Source of the DNA: Phoronis australis | Taxonomy: Eukaryota; Phoronida; Phoronidae | Assembly (NCBI GenBank): GCA_002633005.1 | Contig: NMRA01000253.1 | Span: forward strand, 199,251 to 263,250 | Length of the DNA stretch: 64,000 nt | Reading direction: 5' to 3' | Shown: piece by piece, positions 1 through 15,100 of the stretch | How positions within the stretch are numbered: position 1 is the first letter of the stretch | Layout of the letters: every line of letters begins with the position of its first letter | The notes under the pieces: generated by a model | Database searches by the model: none | What the model was told of the DNA's origin: nothing | Seen by the model: only the letters and a program-made list of their open reading frames with translations | Program-made: the position numbers and the translations under genes

Positions 1-142
1 TGGAAAAGGTAGGGAAAATAAAATCTAAAAATATTGTATTCCATGTGCCACTTAAACGTTAATTAGAAATTCTTCGCTTTGACATTTGTGGAAAAACTCC
101 TGGAAATGAGATTTCATTTTCACCTCATGCTTTATGTTGCAG

Positions 143-3100
143 AGTACCCCGCTGAGTTCCCCATCTGGCAGCTCCGATCCATCCCAGCCATATGTGGCAG
201 CCTATTGGTGCCTCTTGCTTACCAGGTCATCATAGAGTTGGGGCTCTCGCAGCGCGCTGCTGTTTTGGCTGGACTGACCATACTGCTAGGTGACTCTCCG
301 TTGTCTTAAGCTACAGCATGCTGTACTTTTCAAATTATGATTACAAAGCAAATACAATGAATGACTTTAACCTAAAGAGCAAAAGACCAAGAAGAACATT
401 CCATTAGCTATGCAATGAATTTTGTTCATAATTCGTAATTTGATCATATTTAACAATTTTGTTCAATGGTCATAATTTGATCATATTTAACAATTTTGCT
501 CATCGGTCATAATTTGATCATATTTAACAATTTTGTTCATTGGTCATAATTTGATCATATTTAACAATTTTGTTCATTGGTCATAATTTGATCATATTTA
601 ACAATTTTGTTGCTAAAATTAATTCTCACGGCAAGCTAATTGTAGTATTTTGTATTTGAGAAAAAATTAATTGAAGCAAAAAAATATCAATTCCTCCTAG
701 AAATGTGTGAAGCAACTGCTTAAAACATTTGAAATAATGGTTTTTATTCATGAATTTTCATTTTTTGTAGATAATGCTCTGATTACCCAGTCGAGGTTCA
801 TGTTGTTGGAGCCAATGATCTTATTGGCCTGTGCCACAGCGCTGATCAGTTTACTCAAGTTTAGAAAATCCAGGTAAGTCAACAGGTGGCTCGGGGGGGA
901 AGTATTTTCACTAATTTAGGACACTTTATGTCATACAAGCAATATTTTATCATCATTTTTTGTCAGTTACAAGTAGCTGGACTAAATTACTGTTTCACCG
1001 CTTTCAAGTTGATTAGTATAGGTACCAAAAGTCAACATTTTCACAAATTACAGCAACACCTTTTTGTTGGAAATGGGTTAGATATTTCCATACTTAGTGC
1101 TCTGCACGACCTTTCACAAAATATGAAGTAAGGCAGATTTTGTCCCACCTACCTCGGGGATGTTTTTCGAAGAGATTTGACTTTCAGCTAAAAATCAGAC
1201 TGGATGGATTCTCCTGTTTCATGAATTCGGCCTAAGCATCAGAAAATCTGTTGACAACTTGAAGTCAAAAGACAGAAGTCGGTAGCCTGCTCGAAGCAGA
1301 GTAGAAGCCAAAGTCAAATAATCAACTTCTGGATATGGCCTCTTCGAGAATCAGACCGCAGTTGTGGTACTGATCTTTTACCTGAGGCTTGTAAGACCCA
1401 GGGCTTGGAATGACCAATGACAAAAAACGCGGAAACTTTGAAACTTTTACGGCCCAAGTCATGCCCGATAAACAGTCTTGAAATGGTCAATGTGAACCTT
1501 TCCCCGACAAAAATCGGGAGGACTAAAAAAAAGAAAAAAAAACGATACCACCATCAGTAGCATGCGTCTGCGTCCTTTTAGCTCGCCCGACCACTCCCAA
1601 CCCACACATTTTTGGCTGCAGAGCGGTAGTATTTGCCGCCGCGCTTAACAATAACACGAGACGCCATTGAAAATCACACCACGCTGTCCCAGATGCCCCG
1701 GCAATGTTGACAACTTACGTTCCTCCGAAACATAAAGAGCAACTTCCGCTTTTCGAGGTGAACGTCGTCTGCAACGCCGCGGTAAGAAAGGAATTTGCCG
1801 CGGAAATTTTATATCAAATCCGATTTTTTTACGCGGAAATATAAAAAAAGCGGAAAGCACATTTGAAAAAAGCGGAAATCCGCGTTTCCGCGGAAAATTC
1901 CAAGCTCTGAAGACCCCATGTTGGTTTTTCACATACATAGACACAGAGCTTATGCATGGTTATGCCACAAGGGGGCGATTTTGTCGCTCTTCCCCTGCTG
2001 AGTGAGGAATCTGGCAGGTGGATATTACTTAAAACAATGTGCTCTGTATGTGACATATACCTAGTTTTTTGTATGAAAGACTTGGTTAATCATAAATGAA
2101 AGAATATAATTTAGCTTTCAGTGAATAGAATTTAATTTTGGCCATATAATAATTATTGCACACATGAAGAGATTTGTGAGTCAGTACAACTTATTATGTA
2201 ATAGGCATATGTCTCGGGTACCATAATGCTAAACAGGTTGAATGTATTTCGTCCATTATCTTGTGTGAAAAAAGTTTTTACATAATCATTTTTCCTATTT
2301 CTTTTAAAAATGCAAGTTCTGTGTTTTGGTGAACTGCTGTTCAATTAATATCATACCAGGTGACTGATTGTTTCAAAAACTTCCAAATCATAAAAATGGT
2401 TTTGCAAAACAGAAGAGGGAGAATATGCCAATTCACGGATATCCAGACTTTTAGATTGTGAATTTCAAACATACTATTACTAGACAATTGGAGATTTCTA
2501 ATATTCGTGTTTTTCAGTCCGTTCACTCCCGATTGGTGGTTTTGGCTGTTGCTAATGGGTGTCTCTGCTGCATGTGCATTCTGGTGAGTGGGCCATCTTG
2601 TAATACTCATGTGGAACAAATACAACGATGCGTACAGCTTCAGCTTTCTAAAAATCGAATTTCGAACTAGGCCTTTTACTCTCGTAAAATTGGTTTCAGA
2701 ATATGTCTTACTTTGATAGGATTCTATTTTTGAACATCAAAGTCATCGGAATCTCAAGAAAACGCGTCACCGTAAAGAAAATTATGAGACCGCTTTGATG
2801 AGAGTCAACGGCCTAATTCAATTTTAATTTTTAGTCAGCTAAACACGGGAATGAATTGATTGAAGTGAACTGTGTTTTTTTCTCACATTCGTTTGTACAA
2901 TCTTCGATTCATTATTTATTTTTTTGGCTCAATATGGCTGCCAGTTGCTAAAAATACTTTTCCCATCATACTCACCTGTAGGAGTGGAAATATTGCTTTA
3001 CATTTGAAGACAGTTTCTTTATTTGGCAACACTAGGAACAGTCTGATTATTAAAATATCAGTATTTGAAAAGAGTCTCTGAGGGTGAACAAAACGCAATC

Positions 3101-6100
3101 TTCAAAAGCCATTCGGCCATTCCTTCATTTTCATATAGTGCTTATCATAGCTGATCCTGTCGTCATTTCTATCTACGTAACTAGTTATTTTTTCTTCAAC
3201 CTCTTATTGTTGTTTGCCATGTACATGTAATGTTATGTTGAAAAGTACACAATCTCACAGTTAAGTCTGGTTTGCACTTACTGCAGACCAGATTGTGAGC
3301 GAACACCCTAATACAAGATCTAACCTTTCATCCAAGACTAAGTTGTGTGTGAAATGTTAAATGTGAGAGCTGGAACCCGTACAAGTCGAGCCAACCTAGT
3401 GTGAGACAAAAACCACAACTAGCACCGCCAGTTGTCTCCGCCCTCTCAAGTCTGCAAACATTAGACGTTGATACTGGAAGTAAACAGTCACCCTTTAGAA
3501 TGTGTGATTTCTACTTCCCAGGTCTTTGTAGATCGTTCAAGCATATGGATAGGGATGGAATTAGTTACATCTCAAGGTGACCATTTAGCTAGAAGCAGTA
3601 GCTTTACAATTCACTTTGGCGGTGTTTACTTAGAAGAGTTGTGTTTTTTGTTTTCTCACTGCTATCAAAGTACAACGTTTTGAAAAGTTGAATGAAAACA
3701 TCGAATGTATTGTCGAAGGAAACACACACACGATTGAATAAGGCTCATTGATGAATAATTTAAATATATTGTATGCCGCAAATTTCATCGCTCAATGCTC
3801 ACCTATCGATAACAACAAAACATGAATCAGGCAATGCAAAAAACTCAACGTTTAAATTTTACAAAAACTGAGTCGTACCTCGTGCATCCACAGTTATAGA
3901 GTTATTGTATAATTTTAAATTAGTAATTGAGATGTTGAATTTGTTGCTATGATACAAGACAATACAGTCTCCCCCGCTGCTAATTCAGAATTTTAGCAGC
4001 AAAAATTACTGGTAATGATATTGGGGAGGCAAAATTTTAATTACAGAATGGCTTCGCCATCTGATATAACTTTCTTGGTATTTCCTTCTCTTTCTCAAGC
4101 GTAACAGAACACTACTGTGAGTGGTGAATTGAGTGTTCACCCAGCTGTCAAGGCAGGAAATTCTGGGTCAATTTGTCTGAATTCTTTTGTCTGTACTGTG
4201 TTTGTGACTTGTGTAACTTGCTCATTAATGTTCGTCCAGTTTTAGCGTGACTTAAATACTAGACCCTCAACGCTCCTCGTCTGTTTCAGTATCAAGTATG
4301 TCGGTGGCTTCACCTTTCTCCTTATGTTGTCATTGGCTGTGCATGATTACTGGAATCTTTTGTCTGATCGTACAACGTCTGCTGTAAGTGTGTAACCCAT
4401 TGCCTGTGGCCTGTGGGTGGAGACATGTCGTGCTAAAGTTTTCATGAAAGAGCTGACAGATATTATCAAAGTCTGATTGTCCAGTTTTGTCAAAATGACA
4501 GTGATTCTTAAAATTAACTATACATTCCAACGTCAAAATTCGACAATGATTTGTCGTATGAATCTGTAATTGAATGTCTTTTTCTTTTTGACTAGAACCC
4601 ATTTCAGTTACGGCAAAATGTTGACAGGCATTGCTCCATGCTTTTTATGGAAATAGCAACAATGGGCCCATTCCTAGAAACTGACTTAAGTTCATTGTTG
4701 ACGTAAGCCTAAGATTTGTCTCAAGAATTAATAGCTAGGTTCATTAATTTCACACCGAGTTCTTACTTAAGTTTAAAAAATGCTATTTTGTTGTGATAAA
4801 AGCTTGCCAAAACTGCCAAATTATTCTGACAAGAAGTTTGTCCGCATTTGGCAGAGTCTTTCAAAGTTTTTATGAAGTTTGTCTAGTTGATTTTGAGAAC
4901 AAATGTGCTTTAGAAAAGCGGGCTGAGAAGGATACGAAATGAGGAATATTAAGTGTATTGTGAGTGAATTTGTAATTGACCTATCGCCAGGATTTTGAGT
5001 GACGGCTTAACTGACCATTTAGAACGCAGCGTTATTGACACACCTTTGTTTCCAAGCCGCCATTTTACCCGACAAACAACACGTTGCCAGCTAAAACTTA
5101 TTGTCTGTTAGTCGACATTACGCAAAAGGGCGGAGCTTGGTCAATTAGCCCAACACTTTCGTGTTAAGCTGTAATAATTTCCCAAGTTGATATGTGTTCT
5201 TACCTGCAATTTGTTGGTCACATCACAGGACCTATCGTTAAGTCTGACACCATCTCAAGTCCCAACCAGGGCATATACCGCGCAGACGGTGTAATCCACT
5301 GATTCAAACTGAATTGTAAGTCATGTGATATGACAAACGTATTTCACATAATAGGACTAAATAATTCTTACTCATACAAAGCCAGCTGATATTTTGTGGC
5401 ATGATTTCAAAATGCACAACCCTCTAAAATGACCTGATTCAACTATTATTGACAGAAAAAAATGCAAATTAACTTTTAGGTGGTAAGGAAGCTTTCTATG
5501 TGAAGAGGTTCGCATCTCACTGGCGCGCCTTGTAATAATTTTATTGCAAATTTTTCCAATGTTAGAATGATGCTTTCCATTGATGGAATTGGTAAACTGA
5601 ACTGTGCTCAGTGGCAGATGAACAGTTTGCCAATGAGGATTCATTCACTCATGCTGACAGTCATGTTTTGTACTGGCAAAGCACTTTTATTTTGGTGATG
5701 TGCCCCGAGAGGGTTAAATCTCTGACCTCCACATAAATCTTTAATTTAATGAGATCATTCCTGCCCACTCGCTCTTAGAGTTGCAGAATTTTTTCCACTG
5801 GACGTTCAAATCATTAGCATTTGAATGGCAATGTTCAAATTTGTCTGCGAAGGCAAGGACATGAGGCTTTGAGGATTTTTCTACCTCGCCCAAAAGTCAA
5901 AATTCATTTTTGTTGTGTTACTTACAATATTGACTTAATAATAATTTGAATATTATTCCACAATCCGCCAAGCTTTAAACTGAAAACCAAGAAATAAAGA
6001 AACCTATCTTACTGGACAGGTTCTAAAAATTCTTTTGCCATGAATTTGAATTTCAGCTCGAATGAGAGACTAGAACTTGACCCTTGAACTTTGTCTTGTC

Positions 6101-9100
6101 TTTCAGATTGGTCTAGTGCACCACCTGTTGGCCAGAGTTTTCTGCCTCATTGTGATCCCAGTGGCCATCTATGTGTGTGTGTTATACGTCCATCTGTACA
6201 CACTGACTGTAGCAGGACCTGGTACTGTTCAGATGACCAGTGCCTTCCAGACCAGTCTTGAGGTGAGTGCCACAACTGCTGGTGTCCATAGCTTCTACTT
6301 TTGTCACAGGGTGGTGTCGCTGTGCAGTTTTGTTCTCAGTTACCTTGCTTCATTTGTTTTCATCCAATAGCAGAGTTCAACAGACACGTGTCATCAGTTT
6401 TGAAAATCTGGGATATTGATGCTTCTGTTGTGGATTGTTGTCTGTACTTTTGCTGTTGGTCACTGCAGTATAACCTAAAAGTAATGACTGCTGGGCAGAT
6501 GCCAAATTCATTGTCAAAGTAATCTTCCCTCATGACTTAGAACTAAAGGTGTCAACAAGAAAGTTTGTACGGTGTCTTAGCCATTTTGCAATTGAACTAT
6601 CCCCAGGATTTTGAGTGTCGGCTTAACTGACCAATCAGAACGCAGCGTTCTTAAAACACCTCGCTTCCAAGCAACACGTTGTAAGGTAAAACTTATTGTT
6701 TGTTTGTGGACTTTTCGCAAGGGGGTGGAGCTTGCGAAAAGTCAATTATAGCTTTGCTCCCACAATAGTCATTGTCCGCCATTTTTGCTGGTCACAGAAT
6801 GAGCCGTCATGATGGAAAATGGTATTTTGTCTGAGTATTTTTGTCTTGTACTGTAGTTCAACCAAAACTTAAAGCCACGTGCTGCCCTCTTTGAAAACCT
6901 TGTCTTGAATATATTTTGGACGTAGTGAGAGAGCAATCCTACATTGTATTGTTTAGAGTTCATTGATTGATTCTGAGAATAGGTCGTTGCCTTGGTTAGA
7001 GAGAAAGGGGTGACACGCTTATGCAATTTGTAGAAACATGGTTTGGTAAACATGCCACTCCATCAACACTTATTAGCCTTAATTGGCAGTTTCTCTAATT
7101 GGCTTTACATCAGATGTCAGATTGTCTTGCAATCAAGATCTGACTTGCTGCTAAATTGGCGAGACTTGTCAAATAAAGGCAGCTGTTATTTGCAAGTGAA
7201 ATGACGTGCTTAACAAATCATGTCTGCTGCCGAAATACTCTTACATAAAAACAAAAAAAAGTTGATTTTGACTCGACGTATTGTTATTACCAGTAATTTT
7301 TGCCGATGATAGAATTAATTGTCATGACTGAGAAATAATATTTTGTCTGATAATGTTTGCCCTGTACTGCAGTCTGAATTTTAAGTTTAAGTTTTTAAGC
7401 TGTTGAAAGTTCACACGCCCTCATTTTAAATTTTTGTTCATTACCTCAGGGGGGCCTGGCCATGATCACCAAGAACCAACCGTATGAAATTGCTTATGGC
7501 TCCCAAATCACCCTGCGTCGATCGTTTGGCAATGAGCCATGTTGGCTACACTCACATGACCACGTCTACCCAATCAGATACGAGGACAACAGGGGGAGCA
7601 GCCATCAGTACCACGTCACATGTTATATATTCAAGGACAACAACAACTGGTGGATTGTCAAGCACCCTGACAGGTGAGCGACCTCTCGTGGGTGGGACTC
7701 GAACGAACGCCAAGTTTTAACATAATAATTTTGATGTATAGTAGCTTTAGGAATGTGGCTTGGGTGTTTTATGCCGTGTCAACTTGACTAGCCCAAAGGC
7801 ATGATCAGATTTCACTAGCTTTATGATGTGAAACGTGAAACTCAAATTGAGCATGAAGGAGCGGAAATTTGGCCTGTGCCATGTCAGTTGGGTTGGAAGC
7901 AGGTTGTTGTTATTCCTTATCAGCCATTTGTTCCTGGCCAGCGTGCTGGACAGCGCAACTTTAAATGGAGCATAAACAATAACTGGGCAAGACTGGGTCA
8001 GTTTTGACATTTCGAAAATGAATTTTGAATGTTTTTACAATGAAGACAGATGCAAACAATACTTCAGTATTGGTTAGTGTTGAGAATGATGTATGCACGG
8101 TTTCCTATATCGGGTAGGTTTCAAATTCATCGCATTTTACTAATAATTGCTAACAATNGTAATTATATCAGTGTCCCAAAACAGTTCTCCCACTTTTTCA
8201 ACTTCCAGAAATTCAAGTTACCGATAACCATATAAGTTGGCACAAGATGGCTTTAATATATTTTCACTTAATAGAAATGAACTTAATTTGTAACAATCCA
8301 ATTACAAGTTTTGAAAGTGGCAACATAATTTTTATTAACCCTAATATTTATATGACGGATCTTTACGAAATTTGGTAAATAGCTTTTTATTAAACAAATG
8401 ATTACATGTTCTTGCTTTCGGATGGATTTGACATATTTTGCGTTGTCTAGTTGCCATTTTTCTGTTTTCTAGTCTGTTTTTGTCGTCCGCTCCTCTATCA
8501 ACCAAACTCTCTAAGGATGATTTTGAAAATTGGCATTTATGTTTCTACTGTTAAGAGACTGGCTGATGAGACAGTTTTCTGGGTCTAGTGGCTGTATCTC
8601 TCAAACCCTCTGCTGGATACTTATTAAATTTATGATACAAATAAACAACCCTGGATGCACACCATTTGCAATGCAGTCGTGGGTGCATTTCAGCTCTCCG
8701 TGTTGCTCTTGTAAAATAGTTCGTAATCGACTATAAAATCAGTCATTTTAATCTACATTCTATGTAGTCTCTGCCTTAGTCTTTACCGTACACAGTCTTA
8801 TCTCTATAGCATGCCCCCAGTTTTCTGCACTGAATAGCGGGCATCAACTTGTTCTCAAACTGTTGGTGCGCTATGTAGCTGGTTCCTAATGGGTTATTGA
8901 AATCAGTTCCTTCGTCATTCATTGTTTGCCATGAAATAAGTTGTTTTTTGAATATCCTTTAACTCCGACACCGGTTTCAGATTATACCCTGTTCCCCTTT
9001 AGTTTATACTTTATGACTCCCTAAACATGTAGAGGGATATTCACTTCAGCTGAGGAAAGTGACTAGACTCTGCCAAAAACCAAATCTCCTGAAAGTTTTA

Positions 9101-12100
9101 TTTTCTTTCATTTATACTGAAATTGTTCATTCCATTTTACTCATGGAACTTCTTAAATACCGCATTCGTCCGGGTTACGGGCCATGCTCGGCTTGCCGCC
9201 TACCCCCTGTTTTTTAGTTTTCCAATTTAAGCGTGGATAAGTATGATAATTTAAATTTGAGTTTTGTGTTATTTTCTTCGGATTTTGAATGATACTTAAT
9301 ACGTATCAAACATCCAACAACATTAAAGTGGTCCCAACGGCTCAGGAGAGCTGAGGATCACCACAGATTACATTGAGTTCCCCTAGCTTGGGCCGGGTTG
9401 GGGCAGGAATCTTTTCAGACTGAGGTCATGTGACATATGACTGCAGTTATCTCATCTGTGCGCATAACATTTTTATAATGAAATCATTTTTCATTCTTAC
9501 TGCTGTAGGGATAATCTCACTGTGGAAGTGCCTCCAAAGCCCGTCAAGAACGGTGATATCATTGAGCTCGTTCACGGAATATCCGGAAGGAAACTTAACT
9601 CGTAAGTAAACTTTGAGGTGTAATGATATTTTTTAAGAAGTCTACTAAAAAGTTTATAATTTGATTGGGGAGCACTTTACCTACGTTTTGTGCTTTTGTG
9701 AATCTTTCAAAACTGTACTATACCATAGAGAAATATATTTTTGGGAAGAATGGACAGCTTGATAGATTGATGTTTAAAGCCAAGTTACCACTGAGTGAGT
9801 GAATAGTAATAATGATATTGAATGCTTCCAACACGTGAATGTTTCTCGTTCTTCAGCCATGATGTGACCGCTCCATTGTCGAAGAACAAACAGGAAGTGT
9901 CGTGTTACGTGAATTACAACGTGTCAATGCCACCGCAGACATTGTGGCGCGTGGTACGTAGCAAGCATCTAGGAACTCAAAATATCCAAGAATATATTCC
10001 CTGTGACATGGTGACTTTCTGTAATAATTTTGTTGGTCTGAAATTCTGTGACAGACATTTTGTCAGATTTTGAGAATTCTGTCATACTTTTATTGTCATC
10101 TACTTCTAGGCTTTTAGTGTTTGGTGGGCTTAACAGTTATTTTGTGCTTCGTCAAGTGGTGGTTCCTTTTTTCACAAATTGTAAAACCATGGAATTCATC
10201 GTTATCGTTGACAAAGATTGTGTCTCCCATATCTGGCAAAAGCAAAATTGATGTGACTCATACAATGACATGTAAAACACACCAAAAAGTTGTGACAATT
10301 GAAACTTTCTTTCAGTGTTGATTGAAAACAGTTAGTGTAGTAGTTTGTCTAATTGTAATATACGCTGTGTCACTTAAAAAATTTTCCAGGAAATCTCCAA
10401 CCCTATCGATGGTGACTCATGGAAGACTGTACGAAATAATGTCAGATTAATTCACGTGGGAACCTCTGCCACACTGCTGGTAATATTTGATCATAGAATT
10501 TAGTTGACGAACACTTGATTTAAAAAGAGTTCTTTATATATCATCTGATTGTTGATAACATGATAGTATCACCCTTTTCTATGACAGTGATTAGACAGAA
10601 ACAATGATACACAAATGTATCCCATTTGACTGAAATGCGTTGGGGTGTCAAAAATTTTACTTGGTTGTTTAAAGTTGTCATTCTGGAAGACATCCTTTCC
10701 TTCATACTCAACAGTTTAGAACACAGAAATAGTTTCATCGACTGAAATGAGTCACAAAAATGTGACGAACTCTTGCCAATTTTGGACAACAATAATTGTC
10801 AAAATTGGTCATTTTATGTTTTTCAAAGGCTTCTAACACTGTTGTGAATGCCACAGTTCCTTAAACCATTGTTTGATATTAGCTGTGTTGTAGAACTTTA
10901 GACAGATAAAGAGTTATTTGTCGGCTCTACTGTGCCCACTTATTGAGAACCAGTTTTCTCCACTGAATAACGGGCATGAAACTGGTTCTCAAAATGTGGG
11001 CATTTTAAACTATTGCATGTCAAAGCATAGTCTAATTAAAATTTTCTAAATTATTCACACACGCACATACGCACTCATGCTGATAGTGGAAAATTGCAAG
11101 GCAATGATATGTTATCTCCCCTGTACAGACCACAGACCTTTCTCTGCCAGAGTGGGGTTTCCACCAGAAGGAGGTAGTGACAGACAAGGCCAGTGGAAAC
11201 AGCGACACCTCTCTGTGGAATGTGGAAGAACACAAATACGGACAGAGTAAGTTCAGCTACTAAGAGTCACATCAGTATTCAAGGACATCTTGTTTTCGGC
11301 TGCAAAAGATCCCAATGTGTGTACTAGCTTGATGTAAGTACACAGAAATGGTTGCTGTGCCTAACAATCGCGAGTAAATCCATTGGCTACACTGTTGATG
11401 TCAATCACTCACAAGGGGTCCCCATTTTAAGAACCAGTTTTCACTACTGAATAGCAGACATCAAAGTGGTTCTCAAAATCGGGGTCCATTTAAGTGTCTA
11501 TTGTATGTGTCTATGCAGTATGTCCATCAAGAATATTCTTATCGACTTTTAGTTCCCAAGTTTATTTCAAATGAGAGAGAAGTACACCACGACATTGTTC
11601 TATGAGCGTAAAATGCCTAATATGTAAAATCTTGACCGAGATATTTGTGATACCATAACATACTAGTTTAAAGTCGTGGTTTAAAGTATGTACAGGTGAA
11701 AAAGTATTTGCTTGACAAATCTTTGTACCGTTTGAATTTGAAAACTCTTATATCATCCAAATGATATGGAGCACACACTTTGATAAGTGAATCAAGTTGT
11801 ATTTCAAGTTGTATCATTCTGGCTTTTTATTGATAAATATTTATTAGAAGGTAATATTCTACAAAAGCCCAGAAAAGATAAGGCATTGTTTTATTCCATC
11901 CAGGTAGTTGTCCCAGAGGATTCACTGTGTATTTTTAAATTCACCAAAAATGGACACGAGAATGTGTCATACTTTGTCCATACTCATACTATTGAAATAA
12001 TGGAGCAACAGTTCCTCCTGTAGACAAAATTTGTTGAACGCAACAATGTTCGTGATCAATAGTTATCAATGAACTTTGCTTGAACTCTCTGAATCTTTGA

Positions 12101-15100
12101 CAGTCATTTGCTGTGCAGCAATAAAGCAGACAGCCAATAGACGTAAGGAAACTAATGCTGTTGTCTGCATTTTTACATGTATCTATTTTTATATCTTTCT
12201 TTTGCAGACGAGGAAATAGCCGCGGCCCTCAAGGCTATTGACTTCATTCCATTGAAACCGAGTGAAATGTCCATCTGGTCCAAGATGTGGGAAGTACAGG
12301 TAACCTTTATTAGACTGTTAGATCACCAGATGATGGCACACAGTTGGGCAAAGCTTGAGCTTTTTGGCTATCACATTTGATGACAGAAATTGAGCATTAA
12401 TTTTGTTAAATGTTTTGTTGAAAATAATTCTCTTTCGTGGATGCTGGTCTGATTAAGCATGAAAAGTTTGTGTTGTTTTCTTTCGCCATATGTTATGAGA
12501 TAACCTAATACTTTAATTGAGGAACGACCATTGAGGACAACTTGTGGTGTTTTTGTTGTCTTGGTGAAAACTTTAAACTAAGAACTCGAGTTGAATAAGA
12601 AATGAGTGTATTGGTGAACAGTTACCTAGGATATCTGAGAGTCCCCATGGGAGCTCATTAAGAAATTGGATTAAAAACAATGAGGTTCCTTTTAGACCGT
12701 TTTGCATGACTGGTGCATTGAGAAATTGTGTGCAAAATGTCAATATTTCCTAAATTTTATTTTTAAAAGGAGAATCAAAAAGTATTTGAAGTTTTTCACT
12801 GCAACCTATGTTTAGTCATTGATGGCCAATCAGGGCGTTATTATCTAGGACTTGGCTAAACGGATGCGAGATGCTGGTTCAGATTGACTCTGGGCGCAAA
12901 CCAGAAGCTCTATGCATTTTGACCTCACTCTGAACTCATCAAATCCATTTTACTCCCCAGTTAAAGCTGATATCCTCAAACATGGACGCTGCTCTTGAAC
13001 ACAAGTATAAAACGTCACCCCTTGAGTGGCCGTTATTAGACAAGAATCTCGCTTATTGGATGGACAAATCAAGCAATGTAAGTTGCTTACTTTAGCAGTG
13101 GGATTCCCAAGATTGAGGCTTACTTATAATTAAGAATTGATTTCGAGTGACATTGTCAGAGTACTGGCAAGGTTGTTCGCTATGTTAGGCAATTAGAATG
13201 TATCAAAACATGGAAGTTCTGTTTCTCTAGCTAACAGCAGATGACGCTGCCCTACTCAGAGATTTTCAATGTGGCTGAGACGACAAGGCCCCGTTATTTG
13301 GGATTTTTAAAAGTGTTTAGTAATTAGTTGGAGATTTGCAGGTGAAGGAGGAAACTTGGCCTCACCGATCACAGAATCAATTTTACTGTTTGGGAAGTGA
13401 TTTTAATTTTTGATTCAATGTTTTTCTTTTGTTGCAGTTTTAATAGAACTCGTTATGTTTTAACTAATGACTCTAGAGATAACTTTTTTCTAGAGACCCT
13501 GATTTTCCGTTTTCAAAAACAGAGAAACCAGTTTTAGAGCAAACATAGAGTCACAGTTTTGACTCATCCCGTGATCCATCACAGAGTTTCTTGCCTGTTC
13601 ATCTCTGTAATTACATTTTGTCTATAGGCTCAGATTCATCTGCTGGGTAACCCTGTCGTATGGTACACAGGCACGTTGTCTGTTGTTGTCTGCTGTGGTC
13701 TGATAATACTAGAGTTACTCAGACGGAGAAGACAATGTTATGACTTGACCGAGGGTAAGGTTAACACTTTTGGCTCATTTCTGGCCCTTGCTATGATTAT
13801 CGGTGGTATTTATGTCAAGGTGCTCCTTCAGCTATCTGCAATTGACCATTCAAAGTCACTGTGTGCTTTAGAAATCAAAAAGATCCCCAATGTAAATACA
13901 AGTAATTATTGATGCACATTAATTTTCCTAAATTCATCAAAATATCATAACCACTACGGGATTGGCTATTAGGTACATACAGCCCTGGGTACAAATGAAA
14001 AACTGTTTCCTTGCGGTGATTTTGCATTGGGTAGTGTTTATTTTGAGCTGTGGACTTGTTTGGATCACCAGTAAAGGTCAGAGGTCACCTGAAGACAGAT
14101 ATACTACTAATCTTGAGTCTGTTCGAGTTGCTGAGCGTGCGCATAAACTACCTTGTGCGTCCGTGTGGTCCAGCGTTTCAAGTTAATCTCTTCTCTGATT
14201 GACATGTTGTCATCATAAATGAGTTTTATGTCAGATTTAAGATGCCCACATTTTGAGAACAAGTTTAATCCCCGTTATTCAATGGAAAATACTGGTTCTC
14301 ACAATGCGAGCATGTTATATCCAACTGTACTGTTACCAGCTTCTTGGTTGTTTGCTGTCACTGTGATATTTTGTTCTTTTCTTTTCCAGCCTCCTGGAGT
14401 TGTCTGCTCAATGTGTCAGCCATTTTGTTGGCAGGTTATCTGCTGCATTATCTCCCCTACTTCATGATGGACAGGACACTGTTCATCCATAGTTATCTCC
14501 CCGCTTTCTTCTATCAAGTCCTATTGTTTGCAGCTACAGTAGATATTGTTATCTCTCTCATCAGGTATAATCATATTTGGTAATTTCTCTGTTACTCTAT
14601 TTGGATGTCTATTGTTGACATGTCATGGCAGTAGATGACGCAAAGTTGGACCCGGAAATAAGAATAGACGTGCCATCACACTGGATCCAAAAGTCATGAT
14701 GTGGTCAAAGTGACCTCATGCTAAACATTCCTATAACCTCTGTACTGCTTAAAACTACATTAAATTGAAAGAAACAAACCATTTATTACAATAAATCTAA
14801 TGTCAACTTATTTCTTGCTATAATCCAAATTCGTTTCTGGACTTGGTAATAACTTAATGTTCGACATAACGTGAGGTCATGCTCGGTGCGTAAAATGACC
14901 CACCATGACGTGCCATGTTGTAGAGCCTGGTCTCGAGCAACAGTGAATTATCAGATCTTTTAATGACCAAAAATCACTGACAGTTTCAGTACAGAAGTTG
15001 TATCAAAGTTGCAGTTTAGGCCAAGGCATGTTTATAACTGTACAGTTTCGTTAGCTAGAGATGTACAGTGTAAAAGATAAAGGTGATGAGCCTAAACGCC

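Noticed and set aside
1645-2056. - strand frames rich in Phe, Arg and Lys
   Set aside because: They run through the GCGGAAA motifs of the hAT-like element and across its border, so they are not a gene.
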